NCBI GenBank assembly: GCA_002753515.1
Contig: PEAK01000007.1
Span: forward strand, 31,964-95,963
Direction: 5' to 3'
From: Magnetococcales bacterium
Lineage (GTDB): Bacteria > Pseudomonadota > Magnetococcia > Magnetococcales > UBA8363
Length of the DNA: 64,000 nt
A program made the translations under genes and the position numbers. This document shows, piece after piece, positions 9,518-19,597 of this stretch (position 1 is its first letter; the number at the start of each line of letters is the position of its first letter). The notes under the pieces were generated by a model. It ran no database searches and was not told the origin of the DNA. It saw only the letters and a list, made by a program, of their open reading frames with translations.

Positions 9518-12193
9518 TCAGCGTGTTACCGGATCGGGCCGGTCGGGATCGATGCCCAATTGCCGCATCGCCTGCGTCACCACCTCAACTCCCATTTCCC
9601 CGCGCCGGAACAAGGCGCTCAAAGCCGTCACAGTGATGTATTTGACATCCACTTCAAAGAAATCACGTAAAGCGGGACGGGAATCACTGCGGCCAAAACC
9701 ATCGGTCCCCAGGCTGATCAGGCCGTTGGGTACCCACTGCGCCACCATGTCGGACAACACCCGCACATAATCGGTCGCAGCGATGACCGGACCGGCATGC
9801 CCCACCAAGCATCGGGTCAGGTAGGGCTGCCGTGGTGCCTCTTGGGGATGCAAGCGGTTGTAGCGTTCGACGGCCATGGCATCGCGATGCAAACATTTGT
9901 AACTGGTCACACTCCACACCGTGGCCGCCACATCATATTCGGCCAACAATGCCTGAGCCGCCAACACCTCATTGATGACCGCGCCACTGCCAAAGAGTTG
10001 CACCTTGTGCGGCAACCCCGGATCGGGGGCGGGTCGGAACAGATACAATCCCCGTAAGATGCCCTCTTCCACCCCCTCGGGCATGGCCGGCTGCTGATAA
10101 TTTTCGTTCATGACCGTGAGGTAATAATAAACATCTTCCCTGTTGACGACCATGCGTCGCAAGCCATCCTCGATGATCACCTCCAACTCGTAGGCAAAGG
10201 CGGGATCGTAGGCCATGAGGTTGGGAATGGGGAGGGCCAGGAGATGACTGTGCCCATCCTGATGTTGCAACCCTTCCCCCGCCAAGGTCGTGCGCCCGGC
10301 GGTCCCGCCGATGAGAAATCCCCGGGAACGCAAGTCGGCGGCGGCCCATGCCAGATCGCCAATCCGTTGAAAACCGAACATGGAGTAGTAGATGAAGAAT
10401 GGGATCATGGTGAGGCCATGATTGGCGTAGGAGGTCCCGGCGGCGATGAAGGAACTCATGGCCCCCGCTTCGGTGATCCCCTCCTCCAAAATCTGCCCGT
10501 CCCGGGTCTCTTTGTAATAGAGCAAACTGTCGTGATCCACCGGTTCGTAAAGCTGTCCCGGATGCGAATAAATGCCGCATTGGCGGAACAATCCCTCCAT
10601 GCCAAAGGTACGGGCCTCATCAGGGACGATGGGGGTGATGCGCTTGCCCAAACCCGGGTCACGGAGGAGTTTGGACAAAATACGCACAAAAGCCATGGTC
10701 GTGGAAATCTGCCGTTCCCCCGATCCGGGACGGAATTCACCGAACACATCGGCACCCGGGAGGGGTAATTGTTCCTGTCCGGGGCGGCGGCTCGGAAGGA
10801 AACCACCCAATTTTTCCCGATGGGTCAACAGGTAGCGCATCTCCTGACTTTCGGGCAGCGGCTTGTAAAACGGCATGCCGGCCACCTCCTGATCCGATAA
10901 GGGCACCTGGAAGCGGGAGCGGAAATCGCGCAATTCCTCTTCGTTCAATTTTTTTTGCGAGTGGGTGATGTTTTTCCCCTCGCCCGCCGCCCCCAGACCA
11001 TAGCCCTTGACGGTCATCGCCAACACCACCGAGGGTCGTCCCTTGTGTTCCACCGCCGCCTTGAACGCGGCATGGACCTTTTCCGGGTCGTGACCACCGC
11101 GATTCATCCGTTCCAATTGTTCATCGGAATGGTGCGCCACCATCTCCATCAATTGCGGGTGACCGCCGAAGACATGCTTGCGGATGAAAGCCCCCCCTTC
11201 CGCCGACAGTTTTTGATAATCCCCATCCACCAATTCCGACAAGCGTTTGATCAACAAACCATCCTGATCGCGGGCAAACAACGGATCCCAGTCGGAGCCC
11301 CAGATCACCTTGATGACGTTCCAACCGGCGCCACGGAAATCGGCTTCCAATTCTTGAATGATCTGGCCATTGCCGCGCACCGGCCCATCCAAACGTTGCA
11401 GGTTGCAATTGATGACGAAAATGAGATTGTCCAATTTTTCCCGGGCCGCCAAACTGATAGCCCCCAACGATTCCGGTTCGTCGGTTTCCCCATCGCCCAA
11501 AAAGGCCCACACTTTTCTTTCGGCGGTATTCTTCAGATTGCGATCATTCAGATAGCGCATGAAGCGCGCCTGATAGATGGCCATGATGGGTCCCAATCCC
11601 ATGGAGACCGTCGGAACCTGCCAGAAATCGGGCATGAGCCAGGGGTGCGGGTAGGAGGAGAGCCCCCCATTGGCATCCAATTCCCGGCGAAAATTGGCCA
11701 AATGCTGTTCGTTCAAACGCCCTTCCAGATAAGCCCGGGCGTAGATACCCGGTGTGGCATGGCCCTGAAAAAAGATTAAATCACCGCCGCTGGGGTGATC
11801 CGGTCCGCGGAAGAAATGGTTGAATCCCACCTCGTACAGGGTGGCCGCCGAGGCATAGGTGGAAATATGACCACCGATACCCGCCTCATCGCGATTGGCC
11901 CGCACCACCATGGCCATGGCATTCCAGCGGATCAGGCTTTTGATGCGGCGCTCCAGGGCGCGATTGCCGGGAAAGGGGGGTTGTTTCCCGGGCTGGATGG
12001 TATTGACAAACGGGGTATTGGCGGAAAACGGGATCTCCACCCCCAGCATGGTGCCATGGGCCTGGAGGGTGTGCAACAATTCCACCACCCGATTGGCACC
12101 CTGGTGCTGAAACACATGGTCCAGGGATTCCCGCCATTCCTGGTTTTCCAATTCCCACTCGTTGTTGACCGGATCGTCGTTCGGCTGCTGCAT
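9518..12193 (-). CDS. aceE: Pyruvate dehydrogenase E1, homodimeric type
   Basis: 891 residues, the length of single-chain AceE rather than the PdhA/PdhB pair typical of many alphaproteobacteria. FLGDGETDEPESLG with a downstream INCN gives the thiamine diphosphate motif, and GHATPGIYARAYLEGRL is characteristic of AceE. It decarboxylates pyruvate and passes acetyl to E2. It is first gene of aceE-aceF-lpdA, with about 50 bases to aceF. The ATG at 12193 is preceded by AAAGGTGA. Confidence 0.96.
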   Translation of the reverse strand: MQQPNDDPVNNEWELENQEWRESLDHVFQHQGANRVVELLHTLQAHGTMLGVEIPFSANTPFVNTIQPGKQPPFPGNRALERRIKSLIRWNAMAMVVRANRDEAGIGGHISTYASAATLYEVGFNHFFRGPDHPSGGDLIFFQGHATPGIYARAYLEGRLNEQHLANFRRELDANGGLSSYPHPWLMPDFWQVPTVSMGLGPIMAIYQARFMRYLNDRNLKNTAERKVWAFLGDGETDEPESLGAISLAAREKLDNLIFVINCNLQRLDGPVRGNGQIIQELEADFRGAGWNVIKVIWGSDWDPLFARDQDGLLIKRLSELVDGDYQKLSAEGGAFIRKHVFGGHPQLMEMVAHHSDEQLERMNRGGHDPEKVHAAFKAAVEHKGRPSVVLAMTVKGYGLGAAGEGKNITHSQKKLNEEELRDFRSRFQVPLSDQEVAGMPFYKPLPESQEMRYLLTHREKLGGFLPSRRPGQEQLPLPGADVFGEFRPGSGERQISTTMAFVRILSKLLRDPGLGKRITPIVPDEARTFGMEGLFRQCGIYSHPGQLYEPVDHDSLLYYKETRDGQILEEGITEAGAMSSFIAAGTSYANHGLTMIPFFIYYSMFGFQRIGDLAWAAADLRSRGFLIGGTAGRTTLAGEGLQHQDGHSHLLALPIPNLMAYDPAFAYELEVIIEDGLRRMVVNREDVYYYLTVMNENYQQPAMPEGVEEGILRGLYLFRPAPDPGLPHKVQLFGSGAVINEVLAAQALLAEYDVAATVWSVTSYKCLHRDAMAVERYNRLHPQEAPRQPYLTRCLVGHAGPVIAATDYVRVLSDMVAQWVPNGLISLGTDGFGRSDSRPALRDFFEVDVKYITVTALSALFRRGEMGVEVVTQAMRQLGIDPDRPDPVTR

Positions 12194-12286
12194 GCCAAGT
12201 CACCTTTCGCGGTTGATGGTTGTGAGCAAAGGTTGCCAACCCTCGATGGACACAATAGCCCGAGTTCCATCATTGCGAAAGATCAA

Positions 12287-13870
12287 TCAAGCACCCTTGG
12301 ACATTCGTCCCGGGAACCAGGCCAGCGCAACCATGAGCAGCCACACGCCAATCCACCATGGTTCGGACCTTTGAAAAAAGCTCATGCCAGAGCCTTGCGG
12401 AACCGTGACGATCAAGGTACCCGCTTCATTGGGATGAATACGACCCAACTCGCGACCCAGTTGGTCAAAAGCCGCTGAAATCCCGGTATTGGCGACACGG
12501 ATCATGGGGATGCGGTTTTCCACGGCGCGCAATTGGGCCATGGCCAAATGTTGCGGTTTGGCCGCCTCGCCAAACCAGGCATCATTGGTGACGTTCACCA
12601 ACCAGCGCGCCTGCGCCAGAGCCAATGCCCGCACTTCATGGGGAAAAATGGTTTCGTAACAGACCAATCCCCCTATGGCACCGTGTTCCCACGGCATGGG
12701 AACCGCACCGGGACCACGGGAAAAATCTTCGCTGCCATACGTGATCTTTTTGATAAAAGAAGGCATATACTGGCGAAATGGCACGAATTCCCCGAAAGGA
12801 ACGAGATGGTATTTATCATAACGTCGGTTGAGGTCCCCCGTGGCATCCAGCAGCACCATGCTGTTGTAGAACAACCATTTACCCTCCCTTTCCCCATCCC
12901 TGTCCGCCATGGGGGCACCCGTCAGGACGGGGGCACCGAGGCGTTGGCTCAAGGTTTGAATCTGTTTCAAATTTTCCGGTGATGCCTGAATGAAGAAGGC
13001 GATGGCCGTTTCGGGCCAGACAATGAGATCCACGGGTTCGTTGATGCCGCCGCTCAGCCCCAAATATTTGATGAATCCCTCTTCCCGGAATTTGGGATCC
13101 CATTTTTTCGACTGTTCCACATTGCCCTGCACCAAAGCCACCTTCAAGGGTCTCGCCCCGGCATCCCGGTGTTGCAACGCCGCCAATTCGGCGCTACGCC
13201 ATGTCCCGTAGCCCGCCGCCAGCGCCAAGGAACACAGCAGCAACACCCCCCCCGCGATCACCGGGTACCGCGCGAAACGTCGGAGCCAGACCCACGCCAG
13301 GAGGGATGCGGGAAACACCATCAGCCAGGACAACAACCACACACCCCCCAGATCGGCCACCTGCACGATCCCTTCCCGATCGCTCCAGGCGTAGCCGGCC
13401 AGATTCCAGGGGAAGCCGGTGAACAGATGGCTGCGCAACCATTCGCCGATCACCCAAAGGGCGGGTGCCACCAGGGGCAACAGCCCGGGCCGCGGGGCGC
13501 ATCGGCGCAACAAACCACCGAACAACGCGGTGTACATCGCCATGGTCGCCGCCAACAACAGCAATATCAACAGGGAAAGACCCATCCACAAATCGCCGTA
13601 ACGATGCAGGCTGGTCAAAAGCCAGGAGAAACCGAAACTGAAGTGTCCCAGGCCAAAGAAAAAGCCGAGCCAAGCACCCCGTTTCCAGGATTCCCGGGAA
13701 ACGAGAACGATCAGCACGGCCAATCCCAGTATCATGAGGACTTGTTGGTGATACGGCGGCAATCCCAGAACGGCAACCGCTCCCGCACAAAAGGAGCCGA
13801 ACTCCAAGCGCCAACGGCTCCAGGAGCGGGATGAAAAACCGTCGCGCAATGTGGAAATCCATTTATTCAT
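12287..13870 (-). CDS. lnt: Apolipoprotein N-acyltransferase
   Basis: 527 residues. The N-terminal half carries several membrane helices, and the second half is a periplasmic nitrilase-fold domain. The triad can be placed at VWPETAIAFF (Glu), YDKYHLVPFGEF (Lys) and GGLVCYETIFP (Cys). It adds the third acyl chain to lipoproteins in the inner membrane, so the cell has an outer membrane with triacylated lipoproteins. Its ATG overlaps the ybeY stop by 8 bases, which points to translational coupling. Confidence 0.94.
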   Translation of the reverse strand: MNKWISTLRDGFSSRSWSRWRLEFGSFCAGAVAVLGLPPYHQQVLMILGLAVLIVLVSRESWKRGAWLGFFFGLGHFSFGFSWLLTSLHRYGDLWMGLSLLILLLLAATMAMYTALFGGLLRRCAPRPGLLPLVAPALWVIGEWLRSHLFTGFPWNLAGYAWSDREGIVQVADLGGVWLLSWLMVFPASLLAWVWLRRFARYPVIAGGVLLLCSLALAAGYGTWRSAELAALQHRDAGARPLKVALVQGNVEQSKKWDPKFREEGFIKYLGLSGGINEPVDLIVWPETAIAFFIQASPENLKQIQTLSQRLGAPVLTGAPMADRDGEREGKWLFYNSMVLLDATGDLNRRYDKYHLVPFGEFVPFRQYMPSFIKKITYGSEDFSRGPGAVPMPWEHGAIGGLVCYETIFPHEVRALALAQARWLVNVTNDAWFGEAAKPQHLAMAQLRAVENRIPMIRVANTGISAAFDQLGRELGRIHPNEAGTLIVTVPQGSGMSFFQRSEPWWIGVWLLMVALAWFPGRMSKGA

Positions 13871-14333
13871 AGGGATTGGCGATCCCGAGACGGGAGAGAA
13901 TGGCGATTTCCAGGTTTTCCTGCCTCAAGGCATCTCCGGCGGATCGTTCATGATCGTAGCCGGCCAAGTGCAGGATACCATGGACCACGAGATGGTTGAG
14001 ATGGTCGGTGAACGTTTTCCCCTGCTCCCGGGCCTCCCGGACAACCGTTTCGTAAGCCACGACCAGGTCGCCCAACAACAGGGATTGACCCGGGGGCCGC
14101 GAATCCGGGGCATCATCGTGCATGGCGAAGGAAAGGATGTTGGTCGGTCGGTCCATACCACGGTATTGATCATTCAATTCCCGAACCTCGGCATCGTCGG
14201 TGAGCCTTATGCCCACCTCCACATCCTCGACCCCCCCCAGATGATCCAGGGCGATCAGGGCCACATGCCGCACCATTTTTTTAACTTTTGGCCACTGCGA
14301 TTGCACCCGATCGACCCGAACCGTTGCCTTCAC
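13863..14333 (-). CDS. ybeY: Endoribonuclease YbeY (16S rRNA maturation)
   Basis: 156 residues from a GTG at 14333, chosen because AGGGAGG lies 9 bases upstream and the length then fits E. coli YbeY (155). HGILHLAGYDH is the UPF0054 zinc-binding motif with three metal ligands, and YRGMDRPTNILSF is the conserved central block. It acts in 16S rRNA 3' processing and ribosome quality control. The start lies inside the end of the HD-domain gene. The order miaB-phoH-(HD)-ybeY-lnt parallels E. coli miaB-ybeZ-ybeY-ybeX-lnt, except that ybeX is absent and the HD gene is inserted. Confidence 0.92.
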   Translation of the reverse strand: MKATVRVDRVQSQWPKVKKMVRHVALIALDHLGGVEDVEVGIRLTDDAEVRELNDQYRGMDRPTNILSFAMHDDAPDSRPPGQSLLLGDLVVAYETVVREAREQGKTFTDHLNHLVVHGILHLAGYDHERSAGDALRQENLEIAILSRLGIANPYE

Positions 14334-16614
14334 GACGCAATCCCTCCCTGCGCGGTCTGATTTGATTGGGATATTCAATGCGATGATGATAAAATCCCAG
14401 GGTCAGTACGCGAATGAACGCCTCTTCGATCAAAGCGATCTCTTTCAGGTTCAAACCGCACATGTCCAGTTGGTCATCGTTGATCTTATCGGCCACTAAC
14501 CGCCGAACCAGGGCCTGGATCTGGGACGAGGAGGGATTGCGCAACGTCCGCGCCGCCGCCTCCACGGAATCGGCCAACATGATGATCCCCGCCTCTTTGG
14601 ACTGGGGCTTCGGACCCGGGTAACGAAATTCCTCCGCAGTGATATACTCCCCTTTTTTGGCCGCCTGATTGATCGCCTTGTTGAAAAAATATTGCAACAA
14701 TGACGTACCATGGTGCGTCAGAATGGCTTCGATGATCGGCCCGCCGAGTTTGTGGGTTTTGGCCAATTCCTGACCATCCTTGACGTGGGCCATGATCACC
14801 TTGGCCGACATCGAGGGCAACAGGTGGTCGTGTCGATTCTCCCCCGATTGATTTTCCACGAAATAATTGGGTTTGGTCATCTTGCCGATGTCGTGATACA
14901 ACGCCATGACGCGTGCCATCAATGGGTTGGCATTGATGTTCTCCGCAGCCGCCTCCGCCAGATTACCCATCATCACCGAATGATGGTAGGTACCGGGACT
15001 GCGCAACGACAACTCCTTGAGCAACGGGTGATCCCCGCTCGCCAGCTCCAACAGTTTGGAATCGGTGGTGACGTTGAACACCGACTCCAACAGCGGTATC
15101 AGCGCCAATCCCCACAATCCCATCAACAAGCCGCTGGTCATGGCCATGAACATGCCGATGATCCAGTCGAAACCGGGTTTGTTGCCGCTCAGGAGCTCGA
15201 CAACGGGCATGGTGACCATTTGCGCCAAACCCACCCATACCCCGGCGAACAGGGTGTCGAAGCGACGCCGACTGGTACGTAATTTGGCACCGCCCACCAG
15301 GGAACCGACCATGTAATAACAAAACAATGGCAGGCCGCCGCCAGCCGACAAGGCTTCGAGAAACGACAATATGATGCCGATGATGATCGCCCCACCCGGA
15401 GTTCCCGCCCGCGCCCCCACCGTCAGGGAGGCCAGCGCCGACGCCAGGGCCACATGGGGCAAATAGACCACCATATGCGTTGGCAGACCCAATATTTCCA
15501 TGATCCCCTGGCCCATGGTCAGGGTAATGGTACTGATGAAGGAGGTCCCGAGAAGAATGGCCGTCAACATGTACACGGTCTGCTTGTCTTTGGGAAAAGC
15601 CACCGACGTGATCATGAGGAACCATCGGCTCAACAGGAGCAGAATGCCCAGGATAACCGCCAAACCGATGAACTTCATCACTTTGGCACCGGTCCACTGG
15701 CTGCGGTTCAAGGCTTCGACTTTCAGTCGCGCCGCCTCGCTGACCACTTCGCCCTCACGGACGACCATCTGCCCCCGTTTGGCTTGAAAAAACACCGTGT
15801 CAATCTTGTCGAAAGCCTGTTGCCGCTTCAAGCGGGTTTCGGCCAGGTTCAGCACCAGATTGGGACGAATCATCGCCCGGGACTCGCGCAACAACCATTC
15901 CTGGACCTCGCGGGGATAGTGATCCAAATGTTTGCGAATCGACTCCCCCAACAACCAGCGCATACCATTCAAGTCAATGGGTTTATCCCAATCCTTACCC
16001 TTGCGCTCCTTGCCATCGACAATGGAATAGATAATCGAAGGCATGTCACGCAAATCTTTGAGAGTTTCCGGGCCGCTCACCACCGTCTGATTGCGCAACT
16101 CCCCCAACCATTCGGCTACCTTGCGCGACAGCGTTGGCAGGGAATCCAGACCGAGCAGCAATTGCACCACCCGGGGGGAGATCTCCTCCTCCAACCTCAG
16201 GGAGAAATCCTCCGTCACCGTGGTTACGTTCAACTGATTGCCCTGTTCCTTGCGCACCACCTCCAACCAGTCCAAGGCATCGTTGATCTGTCGGATGACC
16301 GGATCCATCATCCCGCCATCCCAGTCATAAATGGCAGGTACCGCCTGCGCTGCGGCCTGACGCAACTTCAAGGTGGTCTCCTTGTCCTCCACCAGGAGAT
16401 CCCGGTCAGCCTTGATATTTTTTTGCGCGATTTCCCCCACCTCCGGCAGATACTGCAATTTCATGACCACAGGGGAATTGATAATGGTCAGCACATGGAC
16501 ATACAGCACGAACATCACAGCATACAAAACCAGCTGGGGAGAAATGCGTTTTTTACTCTCCTGCTGCGGCTTTTGCATCACCTTGCTGATCGTTTTTTCC
16601 CGGGTTTCGGCCAT
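14281..16614 (-). CDS. 7TM-HD family membrane phosphohydrolase (PgpH-like)
   Basis: 777 residues. A short cytoplasmic start and one membrane helix (~28-46) are followed by a ~270-residue extracytoplasmic domain, a multi-helix membrane region (~310-500) and a cytoplasmic HD domain with TYHHSVMMGNLAEAAA, YHDIGK and LTHHGT metal ligands. This matches the 7TMR-HDED/HDIG family, whose Listeria member PgpH degrades cyclic di-AMP. Whether cyclic di-AMP is the substrate here is not known. It is four bases downstream of phoH and overlaps ybeY. Confidence 0.85.
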   Translation of the reverse strand: MAETREKTISKVMQKPQQESKKRISPQLVLYAVMFVLYVHVLTIINSPVVMKLQYLPEVGEIAQKNIKADRDLLVEDKETTLKLRQAAAQAVPAIYDWDGGMMDPVIRQINDALDWLEVVRKEQGNQLNVTTVTEDFSLRLEEEISPRVVQLLLGLDSLPTLSRKVAEWLGELRNQTVVSGPETLKDLRDMPSIIYSIVDGKERKGKDWDKPIDLNGMRWLLGESIRKHLDHYPREVQEWLLRESRAMIRPNLVLNLAETRLKRQQAFDKIDTVFFQAKRGQMVVREGEVVSEAARLKVEALNRSQWTGAKVMKFIGLAVILGILLLLSRWFLMITSVAFPKDKQTVYMLTAILLGTSFISTITLTMGQGIMEILGLPTHMVVYLPHVALASALASLTVGARAGTPGGAIIIGIILSFLEALSAGGGLPLFCYYMVGSLVGGAKLRTSRRRFDTLFAGVWVGLAQMVTMPVVELLSGNKPGFDWIIGMFMAMTSGLLMGLWGLALIPLLESVFNVTTDSKLLELASGDHPLLKELSLRSPGTYHHSVMMGNLAEAAAENINANPLMARVMALYHDIGKMTKPNYFVENQSGENRHDHLLPSMSAKVIMAHVKDGQELAKTHKLGGPIIEAILTHHGTSLLQYFFNKAINQAAKKGEYITAEEFRYPGPKPQSKEAGIIMLADSVEAAARTLRNPSSSQIQALVRRLVADKINDDQLDMCGLNLKEIALIEEAFIRVLTLGFYHHRIEYPNQIRPRREGLRREGNGSGRSGAIAVAKS

Positions 16615-16617
16615 GGT

Positions 16618-17622
16618 CTATATCGATCCCTTCTCTTTCCGCTGCCGCCCGCCGCCTGCTTGTTCATAAGCCGCGACAATGCGCCGGACCAGCGGATGCC
16701 GTACGACATCCTGATCGGAAAAATGGACCCACTCGATCCCCTTGACACGTTTCAATGTATCCATGGCATCAATCAATCCAGACCGCGTTCCCCTGGGCAG
16801 GTCGATCTGGGTTGCATCACCACAGACCACCGTACGTGAACCCGCGCCCAATCGGGTCAAAAACATTTTCATCTGCTCGGGAGTGACGTTTTGCGCCTCA
16901 TCCAGGATGATGAAGGCATCATCCAATGTTCGCCCGCGCATATAAGCCAATGGTGCCACCTCCAGGGCGTTGCGGGCCAACATTTTTTCAATCCTGTCCG
17001 CACCCAACATGTCCTGAAGGGCATCAAACAACGGTCGCAGGTAAGGATCGATTTTGGCCTGCAAATCCCCCGGGAGGAATCCCAATCTCTCCCCCGCCTC
17101 AACCGCCGGCCGGGTCAAAATAATCCTGGATGCGGAACCCTCCTGGTATCCCGCAACCGCACTGGCCACCGCCAGATAGGTCTTTCCCGTTCCGGCGGGA
17201 CCGATGCCAAACGTCAATTCGGAACGAAGTAAACTCTGGATGTAATCGGCTTGCCTGGGGGTCCGGGGTTGAATCACCTTTTTCGGCGTCCTGATCACGT
17301 TGCCGGGGGCGAACATCCCCTCCAGACCGGTTTCTTCACGCAATGCCCGAATACCCGCCTCGATGCTTTGCTGGTCCACGTGTTGGCCCCTTTTCAATGA
17401 ATCGTAGAGGGTTTCCAAAAGTGTCCTGACCCTTCCCGCCTGATCCTCGGAAGCAGTGATGATCACACTGTTACCCAATGGATGGAGTTGGATATTCAAC
17501 TGCTCTTCCATCACTTTCAGATGGACATCCAACTCCCCGAACAGCGATGCGGCCAACCGATTGTCGGGAAATTCCACGACCTGGGGACGCATACCGGCGG
17601 AAAAACAATCATCCCTGTCCAT
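16618..17622 (-). CDS. PhoH-like ATPase (YbeZ type)
   Basis: 334 residues from the ATG at 17622. The frame also offers an ATG at 17592 and a TTG at 17673, and none has a strong ribosome site. RSELTFGIGPAGTGKTYLA carries the Walker A motif, AFIILDEAQNVTPEQMK the Walker B, and the N-terminus has a KH-like fold region. E. coli YbeZ is an RNA-helicase-like partner of YbeY, and the two genes are close neighbours here too. Cytoplasmic. Confidence 0.88.
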   Translation of the reverse strand: MDRDDCFSAGMRPQVVEFPDNRLAASLFGELDVHLKVMEEQLNIQLHPLGNSVIITASEDQAGRVRTLLETLYDSLKRGQHVDQQSIEAGIRALREETGLEGMFAPGNVIRTPKKVIQPRTPRQADYIQSLLRSELTFGIGPAGTGKTYLAVASAVAGYQEGSASRIILTRPAVEAGERLGFLPGDLQAKIDPYLRPLFDALQDMLGADRIEKMLARNALEVAPLAYMRGRTLDDAFIILDEAQNVTPEQMKMFLTRLGAGSRTVVCGDATQIDLPRGTRSGLIDAMDTLKRVKGIEWVHFSDQDVVRHPLVRRIVAAYEQAGGGRQRKEKGSI

Positions 17623-17759
17623 TGAGCAGATCACCATGCATACCGTTACGGTTATCCGTCGCTGCAACTTCAATTAAAAATGCGCACCACCCCGCCTCTC
17701 CCGTCACCGATCCCACGGCAAGGTTACCATCCCATTGTCGTCAGCCCGGGAATCATCCC

Positions 17760-19088
17760 TCATACCAGGCGCCCCCTCAGGGAGTTGGGCAGACCCTCGA
17801 TGATCTCCACCGCCACCATCTGACCGATACATGCCGGATCGGCGGCGAAATTCACCCGGCGGTTGCCCCGGGTTCGACCCATGACCATGCCACTGCCCAG
17901 TCGTGACGTTGTTTCAACCAGGATTTCCTCCCGTCTGCCGACCTGTAGGCGATTGTTTTCCAGTTGTATCCGGTTCAGATGTTCCTGAAGAATCGCCAAG
18001 CGCCGCCGTCCCGTTTCCAGGGGTACCTGGAACGCCATGGAAGCCGCTGCGGTGTTCGGTCGGGGTGAAAACAAAAACGAATAGGCATGATCGAAGCGGA
18101 TCTCCTCGATCAAGGCCAGGGTCTCGTTGAAATCCGCATCGGTTTCGCCGGGAAACCCGACAATGAAGTCGGAGGCCAGGGTCATGTCGGGGTGGACGCG
18201 CCGTAACTTTTGCGCCCATTGCCGATAGTGGTCCACGGAATGCCCCCGCAACATGGCCTGAAGCACGGCATCGGAACCGGATTGAATGGGGAGGTGCAGG
18301 TAGGGACACAACGCCGCAACCTCAGCGAACGCTTGCAACAAATCATCGTTCATATCCGCCGGATGCGATGTGACGAAGCGGATCCTTTTGACAGACGCCA
18401 TCCGCCCCACCTCGCGGATCAGGAGTGCCAAGTCAAACATGGTTTTGTCATCATCCATGGCCCGATAGGCATTGACATTTTGCCCGAGGAGTTGAATCTC
18501 CACGGCACCATGATCGAGACAGACCCTGACTTCCTCCAGGACGTCCGCCACCGGACGGCTCCATTCCCGACCCCGGGTGTAGGGAACGACGCAATAGGAA
18601 CAAAAACGGTTGCACCCCTCCTGAATGGTAACCGAGGCCACCGGACCCCGGTGACCCGTTTCGGGCAAGGCATCGAACTTGTCCACCGCCTCGGCGTCGA
18701 TGGCACACAATCTGCGACCACCATCCGCCAATTGCTCCAACATCCTGGGCAATTCATGATAATTTTGCGGTCCGAACACCAGATCGACAAACGGTGCCCG
18801 GCGAAAGATTTCCGCACCATCGGCCTGGCCGACACAGCCGCCAACGGCAAAAACAACCTGACCAACCGGGTCGCGCCGCTCCAGCAATTTTTTCACCCGC
18901 CCCAATTCGGAAAACAACTTTTCCTCAGCCTTTTCGCGAATATGGCACGTGTTAAAAATAATCAGGTCGGCGCTGTCTGGGGTGGACACCACATGCATGC
19001 CGTGACTCCGTCGCAATAAATCGGCGATGCGTCCGGCGTCATACACATTCATCTGACAGCCAAAATTTTTTATGAAAAGATTTTTCAA
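17760..19088 (-). CDS. miaB: tRNA-2-methylthio-N6-dimethylallyladenosine synthase
   Basis: 442 residues. Cysteines C11, C48 and C85 (FGCQMNVYD, FNTCHIREKA, VGGCVGQAD) bind the auxiliary cluster. C159, C163 and C166 in GCNRFCSYCVVPYTRGRE are the radical-SAM cluster ligands. A TRAM domain ends the protein. It adds the 2-methylthio group at A37 of tRNAs reading UNN codons. The start codon is TTG, overlapping the coaD stop by 4 bases, so translation is probably coupled. Confidence 0.95.
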   Translation of the reverse strand: MKNLFIKNFGCQMNVYDAGRIADLLRRSHGMHVVSTPDSADLIIFNTCHIREKAEEKLFSELGRVKKLLERRDPVGQVVFAVGGCVGQADGAEIFRRAPFVDLVFGPQNYHELPRMLEQLADGGRRLCAIDAEAVDKFDALPETGHRGPVASVTIQEGCNRFCSYCVVPYTRGREWSRPVADVLEEVRVCLDHGAVEIQLLGQNVNAYRAMDDDKTMFDLALLIREVGRMASVKRIRFVTSHPADMNDDLLQAFAEVAALCPYLHLPIQSGSDAVLQAMLRGHSVDHYRQWAQKLRRVHPDMTLASDFIVGFPGETDADFNETLALIEEIRFDHAYSFLFSPRPNTAAASMAFQVPLETGRRRLAILQEHLNRIQLENNRLQVGRREEILVETTSRLGSGMVMGRTRGNRRVNFAADPACIGQMVAVEIIEGLPNSLRGRLV

Positions 19089-19591
19089 GCCGTCTCAAGA
19101 CCCTGGCGTAAGGATGGATACCTGGATTGCAGCGCCGTCAACACCACCGGCGGGACGAACGGTGACACATCACCTTGCATCTTGGCAATTTCTTTGACAA
19201 GCCTTGAAGAGATATAAGTCGTCGTTTCGCTGGCCATGAGAAAAACCGTCTCCACCCGGGGGTTGAGTTTGCGATTCATGGCCGCCATTTGAAATTCATA
19301 TTCAAAATCGGAAACGGCCCGTAATCCCCGGAGGATGGTACAAGCACCTATTTTTTCAACGAAATGGATCAGCAACCCTTCCATACGGCAGGTTTTGACG
19401 CGTGGCAACCCCTTGGTGGACGACTCCAGGAACGCCATCCGTTCGTCCACGGAAAACAGCGCGGTTTTGCTGGTGTTGTCGGCAATGGCGACCACCACCT
19501 CGTCAAACAGGAGATGCCCCCTGGTGATCACATCCAGATGTCCCAACGTGACGGGATCGAATGTTCCGGGATAAACAGCTATTTTTCTCAT
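19085..19591 (-). CDS. coaD: Pantetheine-phosphate adenylyltransferase
   Basis: 168 residues, normal family length. It opens MRKIAVYPGTFDPVTLGHLD with the TxGH nucleotidyltransferase signature and has YISSRLVKEIA near the C-terminus, matching the ISS-x-x-R/K block. It makes dephospho-CoA from 4'-phosphopantetheine and ATP in the cytoplasm. It lies between rsmD (6 bases upstream) and miaB (overlapping) in one probable operon. The rsmD-coaD pairing is widespread in bacteria. Confidence 0.96.
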   Translation of the reverse strand: MRKIAVYPGTFDPVTLGHLDVITRGHLLFDEVVVAIADNTSKTALFSVDERMAFLESSTKGLPRVKTCRMEGLLIHFVEKIGACTILRGLRAVSDFEYEFQMAAMNRKLNPRVETVFLMASETTTYISSRLVKEIAKMQGDVSPFVPPVVLTALQSRYPSLRQGLETA

Positions 19592-19597
19592 GTTAAG

